A stretch of 64,000 nucleotides of DNA from Clavibacter sp. VKM Ac-2872. GTDB lineage: Bacteria > Actinomycetota > Actinomycetes > Actinomycetales > Microbacteriaceae. A model generated the notes under the pieces. The model was not told the DNA's origin and did no database searches. It worked only from the letters and a program-made list of their open reading frames with translations. Both the position numbers and the translations under genes were made by a program. Every line of letters starts with the position of its first letter. Within the stretch, counting starts at the first letter, position 1. Location: assembly GCF_015351105.1 (NCBI RefSeq), contig NZ_JADKRR010000003.1:62001-126000 (forward strand), read 5' to 3'. This document shows positions 17,372 through 26,026 of the stretch, one piece after another.

Positions 17372-18616
17372 ATGGACACCGGGACCGCCGCCGCGACGCG
17401 CTCGACGTCGACGCGGGCGCCCCGGCACCGTGACGGCATCGAGCTCTTCGTGGACGCGGTCGTCGGCCTCGTGCTCGCAGGCCTCGCCCTGAGACCGCCG
17501 GTGGACGTGCAGGAGGCGGGATTCCCCGTCGCCGCCCTCGTGGTCCTGGTCGTCGCCATCCGCTCGGTGTTCCCGGGGGTCGCGCTCGGGCTGGCCTGGG
17601 TGATGGCGTTGGCGCAGTGGCAGCTGGGCGAGCGTCCCGGCTTCGCGGACCTCGCCCTCCTCCTCGTGCTGTACTCGACCGCCCGACGAGGATCCCGCGC
17701 GACGGCGGTGATCGGCGGCGCCTCCGCGGTCGTCGGCGGCGCCATGGCCACGGTGTACCTGTTGCACACGGGCGCCCGCTACTCGCTCCTCATCAGCCCC
17801 GGCGGCCTCGGCGCCATGATCTTCGTCGCGGCACCCGTCCTGATGCTGCTCCTCGCGTGGCTGACCGGCCTCGTGGTGCGCGTGATCCGCTCCCGCACCG
17901 CCGAGTCGCGCCTCCGCGTGCAGGCCGAGGACACCGCGGTGAAGGCCGTCGACCTCGCGCAGGCCGAGACGCTGCGGGCGAGCATGGCGCGCGACGTGCA
18001 CGACATCGTCGGGCACTCGCTCGCGGTGATCATCGCGCAGGCCGACTCGGTGCAGTTCCTCGACGACGAGGAGCGGATTCGCGGCGTCTCCGCCACCATC
18101 GCCGACACCGCCCGCCGCTCGCTCGCCGAGGTGCGCGAGGTGCTGAGCGGCACGAGCGTCGCCGAGGCCGACGACGGGCCCGAGGACCTCGACGCGGTCG
18201 TCGCGCGGGTGCGGGCCGCGGGCGTCGACCTCGCACACGAGGTGCGCGGGATCCGTCGGCCCGTCGACCCCGCGCGCCAGGTGGTCATCCGCCGCGTCGC
18301 GCAGGAGATGACGACCAACGCGATGCGGCACGGGGAGCCGGGCGGGCGGATCCGCCTGCGCGAGACATGGCGCGCCGCCGACGTCGTGCTCGAGGTCGAG
18401 AACCCGGTCGCCCGGCGCGGCGACGTCCCCGCCAGCGGCGCCCACCTCGGCCTCGAGTCCCTGCGCGTCGGCACCGGGGTCGAGGGCATGCGCGCCCGGC
18501 TCGCCGCCGTCGGCGGCGACCTCGAGGCCGAGCCCGTCGACGACCTGTTCACCGCCCGCGCCCGCATCCCCCTGCCGGCCGCCCATCCCATCGCCGTGCC
18601 AGGAGGCCGCCCGTGA
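17372..18616 (+). CDS. NarL-type sensor histidine kinase
   Basis: In this 414-residue membrane kinase, four to five hydrophobic segments fill residues 20-170 with little extracellular loop, so the signal may be sensed in the membrane. The HisKA_3 box MARDVHDIVGHSLAV carries the phospho-accepting His. The ATPase domain has EMTTNAMRHG (N box) and GTGVEGMRARL (G box). It overlaps the response regulator start by four bases (GTGA). The pair resembles actinobacterial DesK/LiaS-type cell-envelope sensors, but the stimulus is unknown. Confidence 0.9.
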   Translation: MDTGTAAATRSTSTRAPRHRDGIELFVDAVVGLVLAGLALRPPVDVQEAGFPVAALVVLVVAIRSVFPGVALGLAWVMALAQWQLGERPGFADLALLLVLYSTARRGSRATAVIGGASAVVGGAMATVYLLHTGARYSLLISPGGLGAMIFVAAPVLMLLLAWLTGLVVRVIRSRTAESRLRVQAEDTAVKAVDLAQAETLRASMARDVHDIVGHSLAVIIAQADSVQFLDDEERIRGVSATIADTARRSLAEVREVLSGTSVAEADDGPEDLDAVVARVRAAGVDLAHEVRGIRRPVDPARQVVIRRVAQEMTTNAMRHGEPGGRIRLRETWRAADVVLEVENPVARRGDVPASGAHLGLESLRVGTGVEGMRARLAAVGGDLEAEPVDDLFTARARIPLPAAHPIAVPGGRP

Positions 18617-19275
18617 TCCGCATCGTGCTCGTCGACGACCAGGAGCTGTTCCGCGGCGGCGTGCGCGTCGCCCTCGACGCCCAGCCCGACCTCGAGGTCG
18701 TCGGCGAGGCCGGCGACGGGCGGCAGGGACTCGCGGTGATCGACGAGGTGCGGCCCGACGTCGTGCTCCTCGACATGCGGATGCCCGTGATGGACGGCCT
18801 CGAGACCGTGCGCGCGCTCTTCGACGGCACCAGGGACGCTCCCCCGCGCGTCATCGTGCTCACCACGTTCGCGCTCGACCGCGCATCGGCGACGGCGATC
18901 CGCGGCGGCGCCAGCGGCTTCCTCCTGAAGGACGCGACGCCCGCGTTCCTCGCGGCGGCGATCCGCGCCGTGCACGCGGGCAGCGCCGTCCTCGCGCCGG
19001 ACGAGCTCACGCAGCTGTTCACCTCGGATGCGACGGCCGCGCCCGCGCCCCCGGCGCCGCCCGCCTTCCGGTCGCTGAGCGCGCGCGAGAAGGACGTCTT
19101 CGGGCACGTGGTGCGCGGGCTGTCGAACGCGGAGGTCGCGGCGCTCGAGTTCGTCAGCGAGTCGACGGTGAAGACGCACGTGAGCAGCATCCTCGCGAAG
19201 CTCGCGCTCCGGGACCGCGTGCAGCTCGTCGTGCACGCGCACGACCACCGGCTCGTGGAGCGCGCGGGGGCGTAG
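18613..19275 (+). CDS. LuxR/NarL-family response regulator
   Basis: The 220-residue regulator has an N-terminal receiver domain (IVLVDDQELFRGG, phospho-acceptor Asp in VVLLDMRMPVMDG) and a C-terminal GerE helix-turn-helix (LSAREKDVFGHVVRG, then STVKTHVSSILAKL). The GTG start overlaps the kinase stop codon. No obvious target operator can be read from this window. A gene-poor stretch follows. Confidence 0.92.
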   Translation: MIRIVLVDDQELFRGGVRVALDAQPDLEVVGEAGDGRQGLAVIDEVRPDVVLLDMRMPVMDGLETVRALFDGTRDAPPRVIVLTTFALDRASATAIRGGASGFLLKDATPAFLAAAIRAVHAGSAVLAPDELTQLFTSDATAAPAPPAPPAFRSLSAREKDVFGHVVRGLSNAEVAALEFVSESTVKTHVSSILAKLALRDRVQLVVHAHDHRLVERAGA

Positions 19276-19654
19276 GCGGCGCTGCCGACGACGGCGGCAA
19301 GACCCGGCGCCATCCTCTCGAGGACGCGCAGGTACGGGACGCCGTGACCACCTTGGCGAAGTCCTCCACTGACCGCTCCACTCCGGCTAGCACCGCGTCG
19401 TCGTTCGTCGGCCGGGCGAAGGAGGAGTTGGCGCGTCCATCTCACGGGGGCGCTCGGGCCCTCAGGACCGCGCCACGTAGCCATGCCGAAGACCCCGTCT
19501 CGCAACCGCAGGCACTGGGGCCGCATCCAAGAGGGCCACGGATCATACACACGAATTGAGCAGATTGACATCGGTGGATTCGCGGCCCACTCGCACCTCT
19601 AGTGCCCTAGAGGAGTGTTACCTATCCGATCACCCTCACAAAGGAGTACATCTG
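19276..19654. other. Intergenic stretch ahead of the secreted protein/ABC operon
   Basis: No gene is supported. The last 90 bases fall in GC. A perfect TTGACA at 19565-19570 could be a -35 box, but no good -10 lies 16-19 bases downstream. Confidence 0.5.
19596..19613. promoter_or_regulatory. Inverted repeat upstream of the secreted protein gene
   Basis: CCTCTAG-TGCC-CTAGAGG is a perfect 7-bp inverted repeat 42 bases before the ATG at 19655. It could be an operator or an mRNA leader hairpin; nothing else identifies it. Confidence 0.4.
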
Positions 19655-20059
19655 ATGGTCACGCGCAGGAAAATCAGCCTTGTCGCGGCATTCGCCGTTC
19701 TCGCCAGCCTTGCTGGCGCCGCGCCCGCCCTCGCCGACAATTCCGGCTCACTGAACATCGGATGTTCCATATCCCCGAGAACTCCTACGCTCGTCAACGG
19801 TGGCGTTATCTACTCCGGCGGCTCGGCAACCTGCTCACAGGCGTCTGGTGCAGACTTCCGCCTCGTCCGCAACTTCAATGGCACCCCGGATGTGCGCGTG
19901 GCGAACCAATACATTCCGCAGACTCCCAGCTTCACAATGACCCATTACAACACCAATTGCGACGGCGGCGGGACCGGGCAGTACTACACCGAGATTCGGC
20001 TCTACGCACCCGGCGCAGCCCAGCGGGTAAGCCCGACAGTCACGCTCAGCCACTGCTAG
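19655..20059 (+). CDS. Secreted four-cysteine protein of unknown function
   Basis: The 134-residue product has AAGGAG nine bases before the ATG and a clear Sec signal peptide: basic MVTRRK, hydrophobic core, cut after APALA at about residue 27. The mature 107 residues contain exactly four cysteines (37, 60, 102 and the C-terminal 134), few charges and many Ser/Thr/Asn/Gly. This suits a disulfide-stabilised extracellular beta protein. Low GC sets it apart from the core genome. It ends 10 bases before an ABC ATPase, so it may be cargo or partner of that transporter. No family recognised. Confidence 0.75.
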   Translation: MVTRRKISLVAAFAVLASLAGAAPALADNSGSLNIGCSISPRTPTLVNGGVIYSGGSATCSQASGADFRLVRNFNGTPDVRVANQYIPQTPSFTMTHYNTNCDGGGTGQYYTEIRLYAPGAAQRVSPTVTLSHC

Positions 20060-20069
20060 ACTCGCCCGC

Positions 20070-20837
20070 ATGGATAATGATCAGCCCGTACTCGAAGCAG
20101 TAGATATCACCCTCGGGCGCGGTAGCCGCATTATCTATAAAAACTTCAACATCACTCTGCGGCAGGGGATCACGATGGTCCTGGGCCCCAACGGCACCGG
20201 CAAGACGACCCTGCTAGAACACTTAGCATCTCCGCGCGACATTCTCGATGGACACCTGGAACTTCAAGGCCGCCCTGTCGGATCGGACTTACCACTACGT
20301 GACTACTTCGCTCGCATTGGTTTCCTGCCGCAGAAGTGGGAATCTTACTCCGGATTCACGGTAATCGATACTCTTGAATATGTGGCATGGCTCAAGGGAC
20401 TATCCTCCCCCAAAGCCCGCAGCGCCGCCCAGGAGGCACTGGTCGCCTTTGGGCTCACTGATCACGCAAAAACGTCAGTAGCGAAGCTGTCCGGAGGACT
20501 CCAACAACGCGTCGGTATAGCCGAGGCGTTCGTCAGCAATCCCGATATCGTTCTCTTGGACGAGCCCACGGTCGGATTGGACCCCGAACAACGGAGCTTG
20601 GTACGCAAGTACCTTAAGTCCAATGCACAATCCAAAGCAATAGTCGTCTCCACGCACTTGACAGACGATGTCGACGCAATTGCCGATCGAGTGATTGTGG
20701 TGGCCGACGGAGTTGCGCTCTTCGACGGAACTCCCGCCGAACTAGCCCAGCGTGGCGAAACCATGAACGGCGACGACAGTCCACTCGAAGCAGGCTACCT
20801 GAGTATCGTAGGCGCAAGTGCGGGCACAGCGTCGTGA
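20070..20837 (+). CDS. ABC transporter ATP-binding protein
   Basis: The 255-residue ATPase has Walker A GPNGTGKTT (39-47), a Q-loop in LPQKWESYSG (about 86-95), signature LSGGLQQR (140-147), Walker B VLLDEP (161-166) and switch His at 196. It is closest in layout to ATPases of ABC-2-type exporters for peptides, antibiotics or immunity. Its stop codon overlaps the GTG of the next membrane protein by four bases. Composition is AT-richer than the core genes. Cargo is unknown; proximity to the secreted cysteine protein is suggestive. Confidence 0.9.
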   Translation: MDNDQPVLEAVDITLGRGSRIIYKNFNITLRQGITMVLGPNGTGKTTLLEHLASPRDILDGHLELQGRPVGSDLPLRDYFARIGFLPQKWESYSGFTVIDTLEYVAWLKGLSSPKARSAAQEALVAFGLTDHAKTSVAKLSGGLQQRVGIAEAFVSNPDIVLLDEPTVGLDPEQRSLVRKYLKSNAQSKAIVVSTHLTDDVDAIADRVIVVADGVALFDGTPAELAQRGETMNGDDSPLEAGYLSIVGASAGTAS

Positions 20838-22087
20838 GGGCAACATTTAAGGCGACCCTATTTCGCAGCACCGTCACCCTGGGCTTGGCCTTGATTACGA
20901 TCATCGGCGTGATTGTTGCCATCAATGCAACTCGACCTGGATTCTTGCTCTGGCCGGACCTGATCACAGGCTTCACTTCCGCGTCGATCTTCACCGGCTT
21001 GATCGCAGCAGGATCCGCGGCCACCGAAGCCAACCGTTGGCAACGAGCAAATGGCCAGCGTCAGGCCTCTGCAACGCGAAGCGAACTCCAGGTACGCTCA
21101 TATCACGCCGTCGCCGTCATCACCCCTCTCGGGGCTGGCTTTTGGCTAGCTTTCGGACTCATAGCTGTCTGGGCTCAGTTGCAGGGCTACTACGGCTCGG
21201 TACCGATCGTGTGGATCATCAGCCTCTTCTGCGCCCTCGTCCTGGCCAGCAGCCTCGGCTACACAATTGGAACGCTTGCACCGTACCGCTGGTACGTGGG
21301 CCCCGGTGTGGCACTGCTTTTTTACTTAGGATATATTGCCCTCACGCTCACAGGAGCTCATAACGGAGTTCTTTCCCTATACCCAGCCGCCAGCAGACTC
21401 GACGACATATTCATTCAACCGGTCAATTCCACATTTGCTGCACAATCTGTCTTCTTCCTGAGCCTCTCGGCCCTGCTCCTCCTGCTTACAATGCTCAGCC
21501 GACGTATATCCCGAGCCGGCGCGCTAAGCGCACTCGGTTCTTTACTTGTCGCAGTTCTCGCTGGTGGAACCGTGGTCGCTGCGAACGGTCAAACCACGAC
21601 GGCCAGCAATCCGGGAGTCTTCACCTGCGTAGGCGATTCGCCCACGCTGTGCCTCAACCCAGGTTATGCCCCGGCAGGAGTTCCACTGCAGGAGCATTTC
21701 TCTCGGCTAGCAAGCATCACTTCAGGCACAGGCTTCGTAGCTGACCGCCTCGAGCAGAATGTTCAGGGGTTCGGGGACAATCCCTCAGATGGTGCACGCA
21801 GCGTATACCTTGAGCAGTGGGCCACTGATGAAGATCTGAAATTCGCCGTGTCCCGATACGTATCGGCTTATGGCGGCACGGGCCAGTGCGGATCCGAGGC
21901 GAACGCGCGTGTCAATGAGCAAGTTGATATATGGCTCTCTCAATACGACCCCTACTATGGCGACGTACCAAGAGACCCTGCATATGACACCCTGCATGCC
22001 CTGTCGCTCAGTGACGCACAGACGTGGTTCTCTTCGGTCGCGAGCAAGTACTTTTCCTGCCGACTAGAGCTTGCCGACCTCCCGTGA
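20834..22087 (+). CDS. Membrane protein with large extracellular C-terminal domain, ABC partner
   Basis: The 417-residue protein starts at a GTG overlapping the ATPase stop codon. About seven hydrophobic segments occupy residues 12-250. A hydrophilic domain of about 165 residues follows, probably outside the cell, opening TCVGDSPTLCLNPGYAPAG and containing four or more cysteines. Similar Cys-containing ectodomains occur on actinobacterial ABC-type membrane proteins near bacteriocin genes, as far as I recall. It is presumably one half of the permease encoded by this operon. No catalytic motif is evident in the ectodomain. Confidence 0.75.
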   Translation: MRATFKATLFRSTVTLGLALITIIGVIVAINATRPGFLLWPDLITGFTSASIFTGLIAAGSAATEANRWQRANGQRQASATRSELQVRSYHAVAVITPLGAGFWLAFGLIAVWAQLQGYYGSVPIVWIISLFCALVLASSLGYTIGTLAPYRWYVGPGVALLFYLGYIALTLTGAHNGVLSLYPAASRLDDIFIQPVNSTFAAQSVFFLSLSALLLLLTMLSRRISRAGALSALGSLLVAVLAGGTVVAANGQTTTASNPGVFTCVGDSPTLCLNPGYAPAGVPLQEHFSRLASITSGTGFVADRLEQNVQGFGDNPSDGARSVYLEQWATDEDLKFAVSRYVSAYGGTGQCGSEANARVNEQVDIWLSQYDPYYGDVPRDPAYDTLHALSLSDAQTWFSSVASKYFSCRLELADLP

Positions 22088-22812
22088 GCGCCATGTTGTC
22101 ATTCACTCGCACTCGGCGCTGGCGCACCAACATAGCTGCCTCCATCATCGTTGGCGCCCTGATTGTGCTCTGTGGTCCTGTCTACTACGCACTCAATCCG
22201 AACGCTGGATACCTGGTCTCCATTGCGGCACAGTTACCTCTGATCCCTGCGGTCATCATCCAGGCAACATCGATGTCTTCGATGTCGGCCCAGGAGAGAC
22301 AGGCGAGTCGTTCACTCGCGAAATATCGCGCTTGCAACTACGTGCTCCTCACCGCCGCAGCAGCGATTCCGCTTGGAATAGCCGCGTATCTCTACGCACC
22401 TCTTGTCGGCGAACAGCAGACGGGAGGCTACGACCTCGGACCGGTAACGGTCATACGCAACCTCATCGCTCTTATCGGTGCCGGGTTCATCGGCGCCAGT
22501 GTGATCGGTTCTTCCTTGGGCTGGATCATACCGTCAGCCTGGGCCATCCTGCCCTACGTCCTTCTCACCGCCACCTCGACGAGCAATTCATTCATCACCC
22601 TTGTCGTTCAGCCCGATGACTCCTTCACCGCGTTCATGGTGGCCCTCGGCATCTGGTTCGGCGGGTTATTGGCAGCGTCCGGAGGTCGTCGCGGAACGTT
22701 CAGCGTGGAAGGCATAGGCCGCAGGGCGCTGTTGCGCTCCTCTCATCACGCGAGCAAGCGCCGCCAGGTGCGAGACCATAGCCCCCGACGCTCAGGCCGC
22801 GCTACGGGCTAG
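22084..22812 (+). CDS. ABC-2-like membrane protein, third transporter component
   Basis: The 242-residue polytopic protein has six hydrophobic segments (for example IAASIIVGALIVLCGPVYY and LIALIGAGFIGASVIGSSLGWI). The GTG at 22084 overlaps the previous stop codon (GTGA); an ATG at 22093 is an alternative. It resembles a shorter permease subunit paired with the ectodomain protein. A basic, Ser/Arg-rich cytoplasmic tail ends the protein. This is the last gene of the low-GC operon, and decayed DNA follows it. Confidence 0.75.
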   Translation: MSAMLSFTRTRRWRTNIAASIIVGALIVLCGPVYYALNPNAGYLVSIAAQLPLIPAVIIQATSMSSMSAQERQASRSLAKYRACNYVLLTAAAAIPLGIAAYLYAPLVGEQQTGGYDLGPVTVIRNLIALIGAGFIGASVIGSSLGWIIPSAWAILPYVLLTATSTSNSFITLVVQPDDSFTAFMVALGIWFGGLLAASGGRRGTFSVEGIGRRALLRSSHHASKRRQVRDHSPRRSGRATG

Positions 22813-23256
22813 GACGACTACTGCCGCCGAGGGAGCAAGGAAGTCGACTGACGATGAGGACCTCAGCTGCGACAGGCTGAGGTCCACGTCGTCGCCATCT
22901 CCCGAGGATGGCGTGCCGCTCGAGGTGACTTCTCGGCTTGCGTGAACGTGGTCGAGTGCTGCCGTCGATCGAACGCCAGGGTGACGAAGTCGCCGGTCGT
23001 GGCTGGTCATGCCGTCACGCCGCGCTGCACGAGGCACTTGGTCATCTGCGCCTGGAACGACCGTGCGTGCTGTATCGCCTGAGCGGTGGCCTTGTCTGTG
23101 CTCCTCGGGTCTTTCTTCCGCATCGAGGTTCACGCTTCGGCGGTCGGCGTCCTCGTGCACGCAGCGATCCCATCGACGATGGTGTTGACCGCGTCCTCCG
23201 GTGCCACCGGGCCCGCGTTGACTGCCGCCGGAACGGCGGCCACCGCAGCGGGTGCA
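22813..23256. other. Decayed, gene-poor stretch
   Basis: No intact gene is supported on either strand. Short minus-strand runs such as APEDAVNTIVDGIAA and AIQHARSFQAQMTKCLVQRG look protein-like but are separated by stop codons. I read this as degraded accessory DNA. Confidence 0.4.
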
Positions 23257-23450
23257 TCACTCGGTCAGGACGTCCTCGGTGAGCGTCGCCGTGCGCTGGG
23301 ACGCCATGGTGACTCCGATGCCCGGTCGTGGCCGCGGCGGACGAGGTTCTCCACCGTCGCCAACAGGGGTCCGTCCTGGCCGCGTGGACGCCGCGGGGCG
23401 AAGAGGTCGGCCTCGTCGATGATGGCGGGTGGATGAGCCGACGTCAGCCG
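23257..23450 (-). pseudogene. Remnant of a HerA/TraG-like ATP-binding protein
   Basis: Reading the minus strand from about 23450 gives PPAIIDEADLFAPRRP (a Walker B box) and LLATVENLVRRGHDR. After a one-base deletion at a C-run at 23321-23325 it continues GIGVTMASQRTATLTEDVLTE and stops. This matches the Walker B to Q/R-finger stretch of HerA-type DNA translocases. Both the N-terminal Walker A part and the C-terminus are missing. Confidence 0.5.
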
Positions 23451-23462
23451 GCACCAACCGGG

Positions 23463-24848
23463 TCAGGAGCCGAGCGCGCCGCCGCAGCGGTGCAGCTCGG
23501 TCGCGAGCGCGTCGATCTCGGCGCGGGCGGACTCCGCGGGGACGGACGGGTCCACGTCCTCCGCCCAGATGGTGAACGCGACCTCGGTGCCGTCCTCCGC
23601 GTCGGCGATGCCGGTGAGGCCGTGCATGCGCTCGAGCGTGCCCGTCTTGCCGCGGATCCGGCCGGCCGCCGCGTCCGCCTCGCCCGTGAACCGGCCGCCC
23701 TCCGCGAGCGTGCCCGTGCGACCGGCGACGGCGAGCCCGGCGTCGACGATGGCGAGGTCGCCGCGGTGCTCGGCGATCCGCACCATCAGCCGCGTGAGGA
23801 GCGCGGCCGGCACGCGGTTCGCGTCCGACAGCCCGGAGCCGTCGACGAGGACGATCCCGTCGGTCGGCAGGTCGAGGGCGGCGAGGGCCGCGGGCGTGCC
23901 GCGCTGGATGTCGGCGGCAGCGCTGCCCGCGCCCGTCTCGATAGCGACGAGGCGCGCGAGGGTCTCGGCGAGCGTGTCGTCGGAGTGGGTGAGCATGTAG
24001 CCGACGAGGTCGCGGACGGGCGCGGACTCCACGGTGCCGAGCACGGCGGATCCGGGCGCCGCGGTCACGAGCGGGCCGTCGTCCGCCACGCCGTCGCCGA
24101 GGAGCGCCGCGAAGGCGTCGGCCGCGCGCGCGACCGCCTTCTCGCCGCGCCGCGAGTACGGCTCGGCCGGGTCGTCGCGGTCGCCGTCGACCATCAGCGC
24201 CGTGATGTTGGACATGGATCCGCCTCGCCTGGCCTCGAGCGGCCACTCCGGCAGCCAGGCCGGCCCGGTGAACAGGCCGCTGTCGACCTGGAGGCGGCGG
24301 AGGGGGACGCCGGCGAGATCGGGATCGGCGCGGCGGGCCTCGAGCACCTGGCGCGCGAGGTCGTCGAGGTGCGGGGCGTCGGGGTAGACGCCCTCGGTTC
24401 CGGACGGCAGGCGGCTGAGCGTGGGATCGCCGCCGCCGACGAGGACGACCGTGTCGGCGCGCGCCCCCTGCACGACGCGCGTGGCGATGCGGCGGTCGGG
24501 GCCGAGCGCCTCGACGGCCGCCGCCGCGGTGAGGACCTTCATGGTGCTGGCGGTCGCGGCAGGCACGTCGCCACGCACGTCGAGCACGGTGCGCCCCGCG
24601 TCGCCGTCGACCTCCGCGGCCGAGAGGTGCAGCGTGCCGGTGGACCAGCCGCCCGTGAGCGCGTCGACGGTGCACGACGCGGGGTCCGCGGAGGCGCCGC
24701 CCGCGGGGGACGGGAGGATCCCGGTGACGAGGCCGGCGCCGACCACCGCGGTCGCGACGACGGCCGCGAGCACGGCGTCGCGACGACGACGGAGGACCCG
24801 GGAGCGGCGCGCGGGTCGTCGGGCGGGCGCGGGACGGGATCCGGTCAT
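23463..24848 (-). CDS. dacB: D-alanyl-D-alanine carboxypeptidase/endopeptidase, PBP4 (S13) type
   Basis: The 461-residue penicillin-binding protein trims or cleaves peptidoglycan cross-bridges outside the membrane. It has an N-terminal membrane anchor (about 25-46). The catalytic SxxK box is STMK (101-104); HSDDTLAE stands where SxN is expected, and RGKTGTL is the KTG box. VDGSGLS is also typical of the family. The Asp in place of Asn in the second motif deserves checking against close relatives. GAGGAG lies just before the ATG at 24848, which decides the start over an upstream GTG at 24857. Confidence 0.9.
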   Translation of the reverse strand: MTGSRPAPARRPARRSRVLRRRRDAVLAAVVATAVVGAGLVTGILPSPAGGASADPASCTVDALTGGWSTGTLHLSAAEVDGDAGRTVLDVRGDVPAATASTMKVLTAAAAVEALGPDRRIATRVVQGARADTVVLVGGGDPTLSRLPSGTEGVYPDAPHLDDLARQVLEARRADPDLAGVPLRRLQVDSGLFTGPAWLPEWPLEARRGGSMSNITALMVDGDRDDPAEPYSRRGEKAVARAADAFAALLGDGVADDGPLVTAAPGSAVLGTVESAPVRDLVGYMLTHSDDTLAETLARLVAIETGAGSAAADIQRGTPAALAALDLPTDGIVLVDGSGLSDANRVPAALLTRLMVRIAEHRGDLAIVDAGLAVAGRTGTLAEGGRFTGEADAAAGRIRGKTGTLERMHGLTGIADAEDGTEVAFTIWAEDVDPSVPAESARAEIDALATELHRCGGALGS

Positions 24849-24957
24849 GCTCCTCACAGTAGGAAATGTCCGGGCCGCGCGCCTCGGCCGCGGGTGCCGA
24901 CGCGCTCCGTCGCGCGGACCAGGTCGCGCGGCCCGGCGCGCGCGGCCGGCCCCGGCA

Positions 24958-25569
24958 TCAGCGCAGCATGCCGCCCGGGCGACCCGACTCGGCCCATGCG
25001 AGCGCGCGCGTGACGACGCGCTCGCTCACGTCCAGCACGCGGGCGATCTCGGCGGTGTCGCGGCCCTTCGAGCGCTCCTCGACGGCGATCAGGAGCTTCC
25101 GGCGCGTGATGCCCTTGGGCAGGGACGGCGACGCGGGCGCGGCGGGCGCCGTAGCCGGCTCGGGTGCGGCGGCCTCCTCGGCGCGGCGACGGCGGTGCCG
25201 CTCGGCCTCCGTCGTCGCCTCCACGGTCGCGAGCGCGAGCGTGGCCGCGAACAGCCCACGGCCGGCAGCGGTGCCGGCCTCCAGCCCGTCGCGGATGGCG
25301 CGGAAGGCGATGCCGCGCGCCTCGAGCCCGTTGAGGATCCGCACCACGTCGGCGGCGCCGGGCCCCAACCGGTCGAGGCTCACGACGAGCAGCTCGTCGT
25401 TCTCGCGGAGGTAGTCGAGCGCGTCCTGCAGGCCCGGTCGCGGGGCCCGGCGACCGCCGGCGACGTCGACGAAGATGCGCTCGCAGCCGGCCGCATCGAG
25501 GGCATCGACCTGGTCCTGGTACGGCTCCTCGGAGCGCGCGACGCGGACGTACCCGACGAGCGTGGTCAT
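24958..25569 (-). CDS. Serine-recombinase-like protein lacking the catalytic serine
   Basis: The 203-residue protein has a resolvase N-terminal domain and a C-terminal helix-turn-helix (DTAEIARVLDVSERVVTRAL). The usual YxRVS motif reads YVRVARSEEPYQ, so Ala replaces the nucleophilic Ser, while SLDRLG and the R-rich helix E region remain. With no nucleophile it should not cut DNA, and may instead be a DNA-binding regulator. A long Ala/Pro linker separates the domains. There are no flanking inverted repeats or other transposition genes. Confidence 0.75.
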   Translation of the reverse strand: MTTLVGYVRVARSEEPYQDQVDALDAAGCERIFVDVAGGRRAPRPGLQDALDYLRENDELLVVSLDRLGPGAADVVRILNGLEARGIAFRAIRDGLEAGTAAGRGLFAATLALATVEATTEAERHRRRRAEEAAAPEPATAPAAPASPSLPKGITRRKLLIAVEERSKGRDTAEIARVLDVSERVVTRALAWAESGRPGGMLR

Positions 25570-25656
25570 CCGTGCTCCCTCCCTGCGTGCGCCCCCGCGT
25601 CACGCGACGACGGACGGGCGCCCGTGCGGCACCCGTCCGTCCCGTTCATGCTGCGA

Positions 25657-25935
25657 TCAGCTCGCGTCGTCGGACTGCGGCGACGCCGTGTCCTTCTTCT
25701 CCTGCAGGCGCTCGATCTGCTCGCTCGCCTCCGCCTTGTTGAGGTCGGCGGGGATCTCCTCGCCGGCCTGCGTGGCGAGCGAGTCGAGGTAGCTGCGCTG
25801 CGCGCCCGTCATCGGCTCGTCGCCCGTGACCCACGTGCTCGGGTCCTTCTCGGCGCTCTGCGGCGGCGTGGGGGTGGAGGAGCCGAGCATCTCCTTCTCG
25901 TCGCCGCCGGTGGTGTCCTGGTTCGCATCGCTCAT
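25657..25935 (-). CDS. DUF3072-type small protein
   Basis: The 92-residue protein has a disordered acidic N-terminus and a compact C-terminal part with PMTGAQRSYLDSLATQAGEE and LNKAEASEQIERLQ. This pattern is found in DUF3072 proteins and resembles SAP/tandem-helix DNA-binding segments. The function is unknown. It lies downstream of the PrsW-like gene on the same strand. Its ATG overlaps a TGA that would end the PrsW frame if the present TAG were absent. Confidence 0.8.
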   Translation of the reverse strand: MSDANQDTTGGDEKEMLGSSTPTPPQSAEKDPSTWVTGDEPMTGAQRSYLDSLATQAGEEIPADLNKAEASEQIERLQEKKDTASPQSDDAS

Positions 25936-26026
25936 GGTGGTGCCTCCTCGTGTGGTGCCTCCGACGCTACTCGCGACCGGCGACACCGGACGGGTGCCGG
26001 GTCGGCCGCGACGCCGGGCGGCCAGA

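Noticed and set aside
19565-19570. TTGACA as a -35 of the secreted protein operon
   Set aside because: No acceptable -10 hexamer at 16-19 bases downstream; kept only as a note in the intergenic entry.
24958-25569. Resolvase as part of a transposon
   Set aside because: No terminal inverted repeats, transposase or cargo genes nearby, and the catalytic serine is missing.
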